DNA of 20,784 bases. Source: Oscillospiraceae bacterium. Its GTDB lineage: Bacteria > Bacillota > Clostridia > Oscillospirales > Ruminococcaceae. Both the position numbers and the translations under genes were made by a program. Location of the stretch: NCBI GenBank assembly GCA_022792755.1, contig JAAWBP010000074.1, forward strand, positions 1 to 20,784. The letters run 5' to 3'. Shown here one piece after another: positions 13,645-20,615 of this stretch (the stretch's first letter is position 1; the number at the start of each line of letters is the position of its first letter). The notes under the pieces are model-generated. The model searched no databases. It saw only the letters and a program-made list of their open reading frames with translations, and was not told the DNA's origin.

Positions 13645-13800
13645 ATGAATATGGATGCGTTTATGGCTTCCCTCAACCTGATGTGGATGGGGATGCTTGC
13701 TATTTTCACGGTGATCGTTGTAATTTTTGCCGTCACTCAGATCATGCTGACGGTCAGCAACCGCAAAAAAGATTCCGCAAAGGCGGATCGATCCCAATAA
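13645..13800 (+). CDS. Small membrane protein, OadG-like gamma subunit
   Basis: A 51-residue protein, preceded by AAAGGAGG at 7-12 bases, 15 bases after oadB. The sequence has a single hydrophobic helix (about residues 10-38, with LMWMGMLAIFTVIVVIFAVT) followed by a basic, lysine-rich tail (NRKKDSAKADR). This matches the shape of OadG, the small gamma subunit of Na+-pumping decarboxylases, whose helix begins with a G-M motif and whose tail is soluble. It is shorter than typical OadG (about 80 residues or more) and lacks a C-terminal metal-binding histidine run. Pairing with oadB supports the role; the identity is an inference. Confidence 0.65.
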   Translation: MNMDAFMASLNLMWMGMLAIFTVIVVIFAVTQIMLTVSNRKKDSAKADRSQ

Positions 13801-13821
13801 CGCCAAGGAGGATTGGATGCC

Positions 13822-15567
13822 ATGGTGAGAAAGACGAAGATTATCTGTACCCTGGGCCCTGCCACGGACGACGACAACGTCTTAAAAGAGCTGATGCTGG
13901 GCGGGATGAACGCGGCGCGTTTCAACTTTTCCCACGCAGATCACGCCTATCATAAAAAGAACATCGAACGGATCAGAAGGCTCCGAGAGGAGCTCCATCT
14001 TCCGGTGGCGGCCCTGCTGGACACCAAAGGGCCGGAGATCCGGATCGGCAAATTTAAGGACGGCAAGACAGTTCTCTCGAAGGGCGAGATTTTCACCCTG
14101 ACGACTCAGGACATAGAGGGGTCGCAGAAGGGCTGTTCGATCTCCTACCACGACCTTCCCGCCGACGTCCATCCGGGTGCGACCATCCTGCTCGACGACG
14201 GGCTGATCTCGATGTCGGTCGTCAGCGTGACCGACACCGACATCGTCTGCCGGGTGCTGAACGACGGTGTTGTCTCGAACAACAAGGGGGTCAATGTCCC
14301 CGGCGTCAAGCTCTCGATGCCTTACATCAGCGAAAAGGACCGGGAAGATATTGTTTTCGGGATCGAAAACGGCTTTGACATCATCGCAGCCTCCTTCACC
14401 CGGAGCGCCGGCGACATCCTGGAAATCCGGAAGATTTTAGAGGAATACGACTGCCACAGCATCAACATCATCGCCAAAATCGAGAACGGCGAGGGGGTGG
14501 AAAACCTGGACGCGATCCTCCGGGTCGCAGACGGCGTGATGGTCGCCCGGGGCGATATGGGGGTGGAAATCCCGCTCGAGGAAGTCCCCGTCCTGCAAAA
14601 AATGATGATCAAAAAGGCCTATACCGCCGGAAAACAGGTGATCACCGCCACCCAGATGCTCGACTCGATGATGAAAAACCCGCGGCCGACCCGTGCGGAA
14701 TCCACCGACGTCGCCAACGCAATCTATGACGGAACCAGCGCCATCATGCTTTCCGGCGAGACGGCGGCCGGCCTTTATCCGGTCGAAGCGCTTAAAACGA
14801 TGGTGCGGATCGCCTGCCGGGCGGAGCAGGATATCGACTATGTAAAGCGGTTCAAGACCCGGGGATATGAAGAAACCCCAGACGTCACCAACGCGATTTC
14901 CCACGCGACCTGTACGACGGCGCACGACCTGGGGGCGACGGCGATCATCACCGTCACCAAATCGGGCAAAACGGCCCGGATGATTTCGAAATACCGCCCT
15001 TATGCGCCGATCATCGGCTGCACGACCAGCGCCCATGTTTGCCGTCAGCTCAACCTTTCCTGGGGGGTCGTCCCCCTGCTGATCAAAGAGGAGAGCAGCA
15101 CCGACATGCTCTTCGACCACGCGGTGGACGCCGCCCAGAAAACCGGCGTCATCGACGACGGAGACCTGGTCGTCATTACGGCGGGGGTGCCCCTCGGGGT
15201 GTCCGGCACCACCAACATGATGAAGGTGCACGTAGTGGGGCATATCCTCGCATCCGGGATGGGGATCACCTCAAAAACCGTCTGCGCCCGCCTGTGTGTC
15301 TGCAAGGATGCGGAGGAAGCGGCGGAGAATTTCAAGGACGGGGATATTTTAGTTATCCCGCAGACATCGAACGCCCTGTTCGACCTGATTAAGCGGAGCT
15401 CGGGCATCATCACCGAACTGCCCGGTTCCAACTCCCACGCGGCCATCGTCGGCCTTGCGATGGATCTCCCGGTACTGGTCGGCGTGGCAAACGCCACCAG
15501 CCTGCTCAAAAGCGGCGCGGTGGTCACGCTGGATGCGGAGCGCGGGATCGTCTGCTGCAACCTATAG
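13822..15567 (+). CDS. pyk: Pyruvate kinase with C-terminal PEP-utiliser domain
   Basis: Glycolytic enzyme of 581 residues that transfers phosphate from PEP to ADP. Domains: N-terminal TIM barrel with KTKIICTLGPA, LDTKGPEIRIG and VARGDMGVEIP, the signature MLDSMMKNPRPTRAE and GTSAIMLSGETAAGLYPVEA; then the allosteric C domain from about 350; then a C-terminal extension (about 480-581) related to the mobile phospho-histidine domain of PEP-utilising enzymes, with TELPGSNSHAAIVGLAM in place of the usual TSHAA. Bacillus-type pyruvate kinases carry the same extension. The ATG at 13822 has AAGGAGG 10 bases upstream; the TTG at 13813 overlaps that site and is unlikely. It is 21 bases downstream of the OadG-like gene. 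Confidence 0.95.
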   Translation: MVRKTKIICTLGPATDDDNVLKELMLGGMNAARFNFSHADHAYHKKNIERIRRLREELHLPVAALLDTKGPEIRIGKFKDGKTVLSKGEIFTLTTQDIEGSQKGCSISYHDLPADVHPGATILLDDGLISMSVVSVTDTDIVCRVLNDGVVSNNKGVNVPGVKLSMPYISEKDREDIVFGIENGFDIIAASFTRSAGDILEIRKILEEYDCHSINIIAKIENGEGVENLDAILRVADGVMVARGDMGVEIPLEEVPVLQKMMIKKAYTAGKQVITATQMLDSMMKNPRPTRAESTDVANAIYDGTSAIMLSGETAAGLYPVEALKTMVRIACRAEQDIDYVKRFKTRGYEETPDVTNAISHATCTTAHDLGATAIITVTKSGKTARMISKYRPYAPIIGCTTSAHVCRQLNLSWGVVPLLIKEESSTDMLFDHAVDAAQKTGVIDDGDLVVITAGVPLGVSGTTNMMKVHVVGHILASGMGITSKTVCARLCVCKDAEEAAENFKDGDILVIPQTSNALFDLIKRSSGIITELPGSNSHAAIVGLAMDLPVLVGVANATSLLKSGAVVTLDAERGIVCCNL

Positions 15568-15596
15568 TATAACAGCTGTTTCAACAATATCACAGC

Positions 15597-15635
15597 TTTC
15601 CGGCTGAGGGGCCGGTTCATCCCGGAAACTTTTTT
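15597..15635 (+). terminator. Probable terminator of the dedA-oadB-pyk operon
   Basis: TTTCCGG (15597-15603) pairs with CCGGAAA (15622-15628), with an inner TGA/TCA pairing, and is followed by C and TTTTTT. It lies before the next gene's Shine-Dalgarno. Confidence 0.6.
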
Positions 15636-15655
15636 GGAAAAGACGGAGCAAAACG

Positions 15656-16561
15656 ATGAAGATGGAAAAACCAAAAGGATTTATCAGCAATATCCAGCAG
15701 TTTTCTTTAGACGACGGCCCCGGCATCCGGACGACGGTCTTTTTCCGCGGCTGTAATCTCCGCTGTGCCTGGTGCCATAACCCGGAGTGCATCCCATTTC
15801 AGGCCGTTCTGCGGTACAACGCTTCGGTCTGTATTGGCTGCGGCGGATGCTTACAAGCGTGTCCACAGGGGTGCCATGCCGCCGAAGAGGGCTGCCACAC
15901 GCTGAACAGGGTCGCCTGCATCGGCTGCGGCGAATGTGTTTCGCACTGCCCTGCCGGTGCGCTGGAGCTCAACGGCAGGGGGTACTCCGAGGAGGAGCTC
16001 TTCGAACGGCTTGCGGCGGATGCGGAATTTTATCAAAGCTCCGGCGGGGGCGTGACCTTTTCGGGCGGCGAGCCGGTGCTTCAAAATGTTTTCCTTGCAG
16101 GGATCCTCAAACGCTGCCGGGAGGCGGGAATCCACACGGCTGTCGACACGGCGGGGAATGTCCTGTGGGAGATGTTTGAAGCGATCCTGCCCGATACCGA
16201 CTTGTTCTTATACGACGTCAAATTCTTCACGCCGGAAAAACATCTGGCCGCGGCCGGCGTCAAAAACGACAAGATTCTCGCAAACCTCCAGGAGCTTTGC
16301 CGGCGAGGGGCCCGGATTTGGGTCCGCGTTCCGCTGATCCCCGATTTTCACGACATGGAGGAGATTGGGAAGATCGCCGCTTTCCTCAAGGATCTTCCTT
16401 TGGAGCGGATTGAGCTGATCCCATACCACCGCTACGGCGTCGGAAAATATGCGGCGTTGGGGATTCCCTACACCCTTTCCTGCAAAGAGCCTGCCCCCGA
16501 ATGGATGGAGGCGGCAAAAGCCCGCTTTAAAGGATGCCGCGCGGAGCTTGTACAGCAATAA
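15656..16561 (+). CDS. Glycyl-radical enzyme activating protein (radical SAM, PflA-like)
   Basis: Radical SAM activase of 301 residues that installs the glycyl radical on a partner enzyme. Motifs: the N-terminal signature DDGPGIRTTVFFRGC with the radical-SAM cluster Cys33-x3-Cys37-x2-Cys40; an inserted ferredoxin-like domain with two clusters, CIGCGGCLQACP (about 59-70) and CIGCGECVSHCP (about 88-99); then SGGEPVLQ and the C-terminal barrel with LIPYHRYGVGKY. The two extra clusters place it with activases of the pflC/hpdC/cutD type rather than the simple PflA. No glycyl radical enzyme, which would normally be adjacent, lies in the window, so its partner is unknown. GGAG 7 bases before ATG. 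A palindromic terminator follows. Confidence 0.92.
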   Translation: MKMEKPKGFISNIQQFSLDDGPGIRTTVFFRGCNLRCAWCHNPECIPFQAVLRYNASVCIGCGGCLQACPQGCHAAEEGCHTLNRVACIGCGECVSHCPAGALELNGRGYSEEELFERLAADAEFYQSSGGGVTFSGGEPVLQNVFLAGILKRCREAGIHTAVDTAGNVLWEMFEAILPDTDLFLYDVKFFTPEKHLAAAGVKNDKILANLQELCRRGARIWVRVPLIPDFHDMEEIGKIAAFLKDLPLERIELIPYHRYGVGKYAALGIPYTLSCKEPAPEWMEAAKARFKGCRAELVQQ

Positions 16562-16565
16562 AACG

Positions 16566-16613
16566 GATTTTTTCAAACGGCCCCGGATCGATCCGGGGCC
16601 GTTTGAATTTTGC
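16566..16613 (+). terminator. Strong palindromic terminator after the activase
   Basis: A perfect 32-base palindrome (16574-16605; CAAACGGCCCCGGATC and its exact complement) flanked by TTTTTT on the left and AATTTT on the right. It can act in either direction. Confidence 0.9.
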
Positions 16614-17252
16614 GGGTTTTGGTTCGTCTATTTTCACAGCTTTTTTTAAATACCTTCCTTGTAGTGTAAAATATCGCCTTTTCCGCAATTTTACGACAAA
16701 AAAGTAACAGGATGTTATCCTTTTTGATGGGCCCCTGTCGGGTGGACAGAACGGAAGAAGAAAACCACAGTGAAAAAAACGGTTTTTGAGGAAAAAACAG
16801 GATTGTATTATTTTTTACCCGCCCTATTCCGGTCTCTGCTCCTTCATTCCTTTGGGAACAACCTAAAAAGCGCATCTATTTCTATGCAGTGGAGAAAAAC
16901 GCTGATTTTTGGGGGAAGATTTACCCGTCAAGTGGGATGAAACAAGGGAAAAACGCAACGTTTCATTATACAGTTTGTAGAAACAATGCCCGCATTTCTC
17001 ATCCGAAAAACAAGCGGCCGGAAATAAGATTGTTGTAATTCTGCACAATGAACCGGATTTATTTAGGCCTATTTTGTTCAAAAAGGATCCTTTCCCCATC
17101 TCCGGCGATTTGGTGAATTTATCAAAAGATCCCCTGATTCCAATGCAAACAAAACAGAAAAGTTGCTTTTTTCGACCGGGTTCCATCGGAAATGTATCAA
17201 TTCCGATCCGGCTGCTTCGTCAAATTGAACAAAATTGACCCGCTTCAATTTC
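16614..17252. other. Gene-free AT-rich interval
   Basis: About 640 bases with markedly lower GC than the surrounding genes. Open frames on the minus strand here have no Shine-Dalgarno and no recognisable protein similarity, so I do not call them genes. Small inverted repeats exist (CTGTC/GACAG near 16737-16751, TTCC/GGAA near 16848-16859, GTTTC/GAAAC near 16961-16985) but none is convincing as an RNA. It may be an undescribed RNA locus, a degraded gene or an upstream regulatory region; nothing further is supported. Confidence 0.5.
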
Positions 17253-17281
17253 TTGACAGAGACGGTTTTTGTGAATATAAT
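17253..17281 (+). promoter_or_regulatory. Perfect consensus sigma-A promoter of the 3D-domain protein
   Basis: TTGACA (17253-17258), 17-base spacer and TATAAT (17276-17281), fully consensus, 65 bases before the ATG. The leader contains GTTACAATCGTAAC, a hairpin with a 4-base loop (17295-17308). Confidence 0.9.
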
Positions 17282-17345
17282 GGCTACAAACCGGTTACAA
17301 TCGTAACAAATGGATTTCGGCTATTGCCCAAAAAGGAGATTTTGG

Positions 17346-18413
17346 ATGAGCACCTTCTGGAAAAAGCTGCCGGCGGTTTGGAGCTGTCTTCGGTTCCGGA
17401 TTGTCGCTGCGGCCCTGGTATCCACAATTATGGTTGCCACCCTTACCGGTATTACCTTTGCAACCAACATTGTGTATATCTACGATGATGAGGACGTCTT
17501 AAAGTATTATACAACCAACAGCGAAATTTCCCCAGAGGAGGTTTTGGAAAATGGAGGCGTCAGCCTTTCGGCCGACGACGAGTTCGAATTTACCGGCTTT
17601 GATGAAAGTGGAACGGCAAGCCTGACCGTCTACCGTGCTTTCCCGGTCAGTATTTCGGCCGACGGGACGACAGTAGAAGTCATGATGGCTCGCGGGACGG
17701 TGAACGATGCCCTGGAGAAAGCGGGATTAACCCTTGCGGACGACGATTTGATCAACGTCTCGCCTTATGAAAAGGTCGTCTCCGGGATCGAGATTTCGAT
17801 CAACCGTGTCACCTATGAGACGGTAACTGAGGAAACCATCCTCCCCTTCGAAGTGGAGAGCAAAGAGACAAAGGCGCTTTACAAAAACAAAACCATTGTG
17901 ACCCAGGCGGGCAAAGAGGGAAAGCAGATTGCCACCTTCCGGCGGACGCTGGTAGACGGGGTCGTGACCGATGTAGAAACGCTGTCCAACGAAGTTGTAG
18001 AGCAGCCTGTAACGCAGCATCAAATCGTTGGGACCAGCCTTACCCCGATCGCCTCGGAAATTTTGCCCCCAGAGGATTTCGAACTCGATGCCAACGGCGT
18101 TCCGGTGAACTATTCGAGAGTTCTCACCGGGAAAGCGACCGCCTACAGCAGCAGCCGTTACCCCAACGTAAAAGGGGCGAGCGGCCAGTACCTCAAGCCA
18201 GGTTCCGTTGCAGTCAACCCGAATATTATCCCCTATGGCAGCAAGCTGTATATCACTTCTACGGATGGCCGCTATGTTTACGGTTATGCCGTAGCTGCTG
18301 ATACCGGAACGGCCATGATGGACGGCCGGGTTTTGGTGGACTGTTTCTTTGCAACCTATGCGGAGAGCTGCCACTTCGGCGCAAAAACAGTAAACGTTTA
18401 TATTTTGTCATAA
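17346..18413 (+). CDS. Secreted or membrane-anchored cell-wall protein with DUF348, G5 and 3D domains (YabE-like)
   Basis: Protein of 355 residues that begins with basic residues and one hydrophobic segment (about 18-42), a signal or anchor. Domains in order: ubiquitin-like DUF348 region (about 50-160, including VEVMMARGTVNDALEKAG), a G5 domain (about 160-240, EETILPFEVESKETKALYKN to VVTDVETLSNEVVE), and a C-terminal 3D domain (about 267-355) with ATAYSSSRY, GSVAVNPNIIPYGSKLYI and AADTGTAMMDGRVLVDCF. The 3D domain is shared with lytic transglycosylases and its aspartates are present. In Bacillus YabE and YocH relatives cut peptidoglycan. The ATG at 17346 has AAAGGAG 7 bases upstream; ATG 17310 is not supported. 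A strong terminator follows. Confidence 0.9.
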   Translation: MSTFWKKLPAVWSCLRFRIVAAALVSTIMVATLTGITFATNIVYIYDDEDVLKYYTTNSEISPEEVLENGGVSLSADDEFEFTGFDESGTASLTVYRAFPVSISADGTTVEVMMARGTVNDALEKAGLTLADDDLINVSPYEKVVSGIEISINRVTYETVTEETILPFEVESKETKALYKNKTIVTQAGKEGKQIATFRRTLVDGVVTDVETLSNEVVEQPVTQHQIVGTSLTPIASEILPPEDFELDANGVPVNYSRVLTGKATAYSSSRYPNVKGASGQYLKPGSVAVNPNIIPYGSKLYITSTDGRYVYGYAVAADTGTAMMDGRVLVDCFFATYAESCHFGAKTVNVYILS

Positions 18414-18504
18414 CGGAAATCCATGATACCGGTTGAAGTTCCCTCTCTTTGCACCTTCTCTCTGCCGAAGAAGAACCGTGTGAGGCAGGGAAGAAACGAA
18501 AATA

Positions 18505-18537
18505 ACGAGCCTGCTTTTCAGCAGGCTCGTTTGTTTT
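18505..18537 (+). terminator. Rho-independent terminator of the 3D-domain gene
   Basis: Stem ACGAGCCTGC/GCAGGCTCGT with loop TTTTCA, followed by TTGTTTTG. Adenine-rich upstream sequence allows some bidirectional function. Confidence 0.9.
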
Positions 18538-18569
18538 GCGGAATGCCGGATGATCCCGGCTGAACAATA

Positions 18570-19044
18570 CGCGATCCGCAGATGGTGCAAATAACAACGT
18601 TGGTAACCCGCGCGGTGCCTCGCAGGGCGGAATGCTTCCGCTGTCAATACGCGGCGGGGAACCCCCGCAGGCAAACGCGATCCGCAGGTCGTACCGGTAA
18701 CAACGCCCATGTCCCGCGAGGTGTGTTGTATTTGTTTTTATATCGGCATCTCGCAGGTTTATTGCCCAAAAACCGGAAGAACGTTGGTGTGCGAATTACC
18801 AGCGGCGGTTCGCCGCGCCGGGTGGCCCCGGTAGGACAGCCGCGATACTTAGGTAGTACAGACCTGTAAGTCCGTCATCCGCGTGGTGCGTTGGTTCGCA
18901 AATGTATCCCGCAGGACGGTTACCTAAATACCGGTAATACGTTTGAGTGCGAATTGACTTGTCGAGGCCACTCGGAGTCTCGCGGGATGACAACCTTAAT
19001 CCAGTAAACCGTAAGGGCGCGTATCGCCCCGCCTGGGCACAGGC
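18570..19044 (+). repeat. Second array of the 8805-9218 repeat family, about three units
   Basis: Three units begin with CGCGATCC or CGCGATAC at about 18570, 18676 and 18841. Units 2 and 3 each run CGCGAT.. to ..GTGCGAATT.AC, with CCCGCGAGGTGTGTTG or TCCGCGTGGTGCGTTG, and TCTCGCAGG or TCCCGCAGGAC inside. Unit 1 is shortened between GGTG and CTCGCAGGG. Unit 2 ends with a hairpin AGCGGCGGTTCGCCGC and CCGGGTGGCCCCGG, like the terminal inverted repeat of the first locus. The right end has GCGTATCGCCCCGCCTGGGCACAGGC (19019-19044), matching the complement of 9034-9059 at 23 of 26 positions. The array ends just before the lipoprotein stop at 19053. It contains no credible gene; the apparent frames here are products of the repeats. 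Confidence 0.65.
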
Positions 19045-19052
19045 CCGTAGGC

Positions 19053-20063
19053 TTAGCTCCGGCCGTACATGGAAGGGGCAAGTTCGGCAAACGCCACGAC
19101 CGACGGGGGCATTTGAGATTCCGCAAAATAGGCGGTTCCGCTGCACTTCTCCTTGAGCTCCCCGTTTAACACGGGCACATCACTCTTGCGATACTGGTTT
19201 TTATCGTAGGTAAACCATCGCAGTTTTGCACTGGAACCGCCGGACGCCTCTATTTCATAGTCGATATACCACAGGTCATTTTGGTGGATCTCAGTTTCCC
19301 ATTCAGCATAACGCATTTGAAAGGACAGGACGTCGACCGAAGAAAAGACCATGGTGTTTTCTTTGTTCCGGTGCTCGTACCTGTCATACCAATGGAACAT
19401 GATGCCGTTCACCTCTTCGGTGTGTTCACCGCCGCATCCATAGACATTCGCGGAGCTGTCTATCAGGGTGCCGCCAAGTGCCGGCGGTGTTTCCTGCGGC
19501 GTGGATTCCACTGCATCAGGCGGCGAGGGAACGCCGGGTTCCGTGGGTTCTGCTTCGTTATTATTTGCCGGAGGGACGTCCGGTTCTGCTTCCTCCTCAT
19601 CCTCTACCACATCCGCAGCAGTAAGAGAGACCCAACCACCGGACTGCAGCTGTCCCCATCTTCTGATGTTTCCATTTTCCCTGACGGTCTCTTCCGCGAC
19701 GATGATGATGGTTCGCCGGTCTGTAATATCATACAGCCAATTCCCCGTGTGATACCCGGGCTGATCGTATACGCTCAATTCATTCCTTTGAACCTTGATC
19801 TCGTACGGCTCAAAAGCGGACAGCCCATCTGATGCTCCCTCATTCCATAAAGGCCCCGCATCCCCATCATAGTCATCGTAGAGACCGCTAAGGTCCCCGG
19901 CCTCGTCCTCTGTCAGGCTTTCACCCGGATCGAGCCCCTCGAAATCGCTGGCCTCACTCTCTATTGTACTTTCGCTGATACCAGATTCCTCCGGCGATGG
20001 AGATTGACACCCGCTCAGCATGATGAAGCAGAATAAAAACGCACAGACGACTGCTTTTTTCAC
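19053..20063 (-). CDS. Orphan lipoprotein with SH3-like region
   Basis: I do not recognise a named family. The protein has 336 residues, begins with a basic start, hydrophobic segment and lipobox LSGC (Cys19), so it should be a membrane-anchored lipoprotein. It then has an acidic Ser/Glu/Asp-rich linker (about 20-85), a possible SH3-like module (about 90-155, NELSVYDQPG, ... WGQLQSGGWVSL), a proline/acid-rich linker (about 156-200), and a C-terminal domain (about 205-336) rich in aromatic residues, with YGCGGEHTEEVNGIMFHWYDRY. The start is GTG with AAAGGAG 9 bases upstream on the minus strand. It faces convergently the G5/3D gene with the repeat array between them, and the stop codon sits at the array's edge. 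Confidence 0.85.
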   Translation of the reverse strand: MKKAVVCAFLFCFIMLSGCQSPSPEESGISESTIESEASDFEGLDPGESLTEDEAGDLSGLYDDYDGDAGPLWNEGASDGLSAFEPYEIKVQRNELSVYDQPGYHTGNWLYDITDRRTIIIVAEETVRENGNIRRWGQLQSGGWVSLTAADVVEDEEEAEPDVPPANNNEAEPTEPGVPSPPDAVESTPQETPPALGGTLIDSSANVYGCGGEHTEEVNGIMFHWYDRYEHRNKENTMVFSSVDVLSFQMRYAEWETEIHQNDLWYIDYEIEASGGSSAKLRWFTYDKNQYRKSDVPVLNGELKEKCSGTAYFAESQMPPSVVAFAELAPSMYGRS

Positions 20064-20148
20064 GACCGTTCTCTCCTTTAAAAATGTGATTCAGCCCTTA
20101 TTCCTATAAAAATGAGAACCCTCCGGCGCGGGCAGCTTTGGGCAAAGG

Positions 20149-20181
20149 AAAAACCCGCAGTGTACAGCACACACCGCGGGT
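20149..20181 (-). terminator. Terminator-like hairpin, minus strand
   Basis: On the minus strand ACCCGC..GTGT pairs with ACAC..GCGGGT (arms 20153-20158 and 20176-20181, with inner GTGT/ACAC), followed by TTTTTCC. It ends transcripts arriving from the tRNA side. Confidence 0.7.
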
Positions 20182-20202
20182 CTGTTAAGACGTGATGAAA
20201 AA

Positions 20203-20229
20203 GATACCCGCCTAAATGTGTGTTTAGGC
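20203..20229 (-). terminator. Weak hairpin between the minus-strand terminators
   Basis: GCCTAAA/TTTAGGC (20210-20216 with 20223-20229), loop TGTGTG. The T-run lies 8-12 bases past the stem on the minus strand, so the terminator function is doubtful. Confidence 0.35.
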
Positions 20230-20235
20230 TTCTCT

Positions 20236-20273
20236 AAAATAAGAAAAGTCTAAACGCGAATTGCGTCCAGACT
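20236..20273 (-). terminator. Terminator-like hairpin, minus strand
   Basis: AGTCT-..-ACGC (20247-20257) pairs with GCGT-..-AGACT (20263-20273), loop GAATT, followed on the minus strand by TTTTCTTATTTT. It is the middle of three consecutive terminators downstream of tRNA-Pro. Confidence 0.6.
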
Positions 20274-20330
20274 CCGCCGGTCAAGACGATATAAAAAGAT
20301 GCAGACAGGACGCGCGTATCGGCTTATAAA

Positions 20331-20369
20331 AAATACAAAAGCCCCGAACGCGGACTGCGTGTCGAGGCT
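20331..20369 (-). terminator. Terminator of tRNA-Pro
   Basis: On the minus strand the stem AGCC-..-CGA-ACGC pairs with GCGT-..-TCG-GGCT (arms about 20340-20351 and 20357-20369), loop AGTCC, followed by TTTTGTATTTTTT, seven bases beyond the tRNA CCA. Confidence 0.8.
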
Positions 20370-20375
20370 CTCGCC

Positions 20376-20452
20376 TGGTCTGAGCGACGGGACTTGAACC
20401 CACGGCCTCCACCACCCCAAGGTGGCGCGCTACCAAGCTGCGCTACGCCCAG
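20376..20452 (-). tRNA. tRNA-Pro, anticodon GGG, CCA encoded
   Basis: Folds as a 77-nt cloverleaf. Acceptor arms CTGGGCG and CGCTCAG pair fully with one G-U; the C1-G72 end pair is typical of tRNA-Pro. D arm GCGC/GCGC, anticodon stem CCACC/GGTGG around loop TTGGGGT (GGG anticodon, reads CCC and CCU), T loop TTCAAGT. Discriminator A and CCA are encoded. The 5' leader contains a GTCAAC/GTTGAC hairpin. Confidence 0.95.
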
Positions 20453-20483
20453 AAAATCCGTCAACCATTCTGTTGACAAAGTT

Positions 20484-20512
20484 ATTATAGCACAGCTCGA
20501 GAAAAAAATCAA
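20484..20512 (-). promoter_or_regulatory. Promoter of tRNA-Pro
   Basis: On the minus strand TTGATT (20507-20512), 17-base spacer and perfect TATAAT (20484-20489). Start would be near 20477, about 25 nt before the tRNA. Confidence 0.8.
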
Positions 20513-20615
20513 ATGTATTTCACGACGAATTTTTGCAGAATCCACTTAAAACAAAAAGGATTACAAGCGATCTTCCCGGCAAAACTTTTGCATCAGCGAA
20601 AGCGAAAAGGCGGCT

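Noticed and set aside
16614..17186. Minus-strand frames 16573-16875 and 16863-17186 as genes
   Set aside because: No ribosome-binding sites, AT-rich composition and no recognisable protein features.
18570..19146. Open frames over the second repeat array
   Set aside because: Same reason as above; composition and overlap with the array make them spurious.
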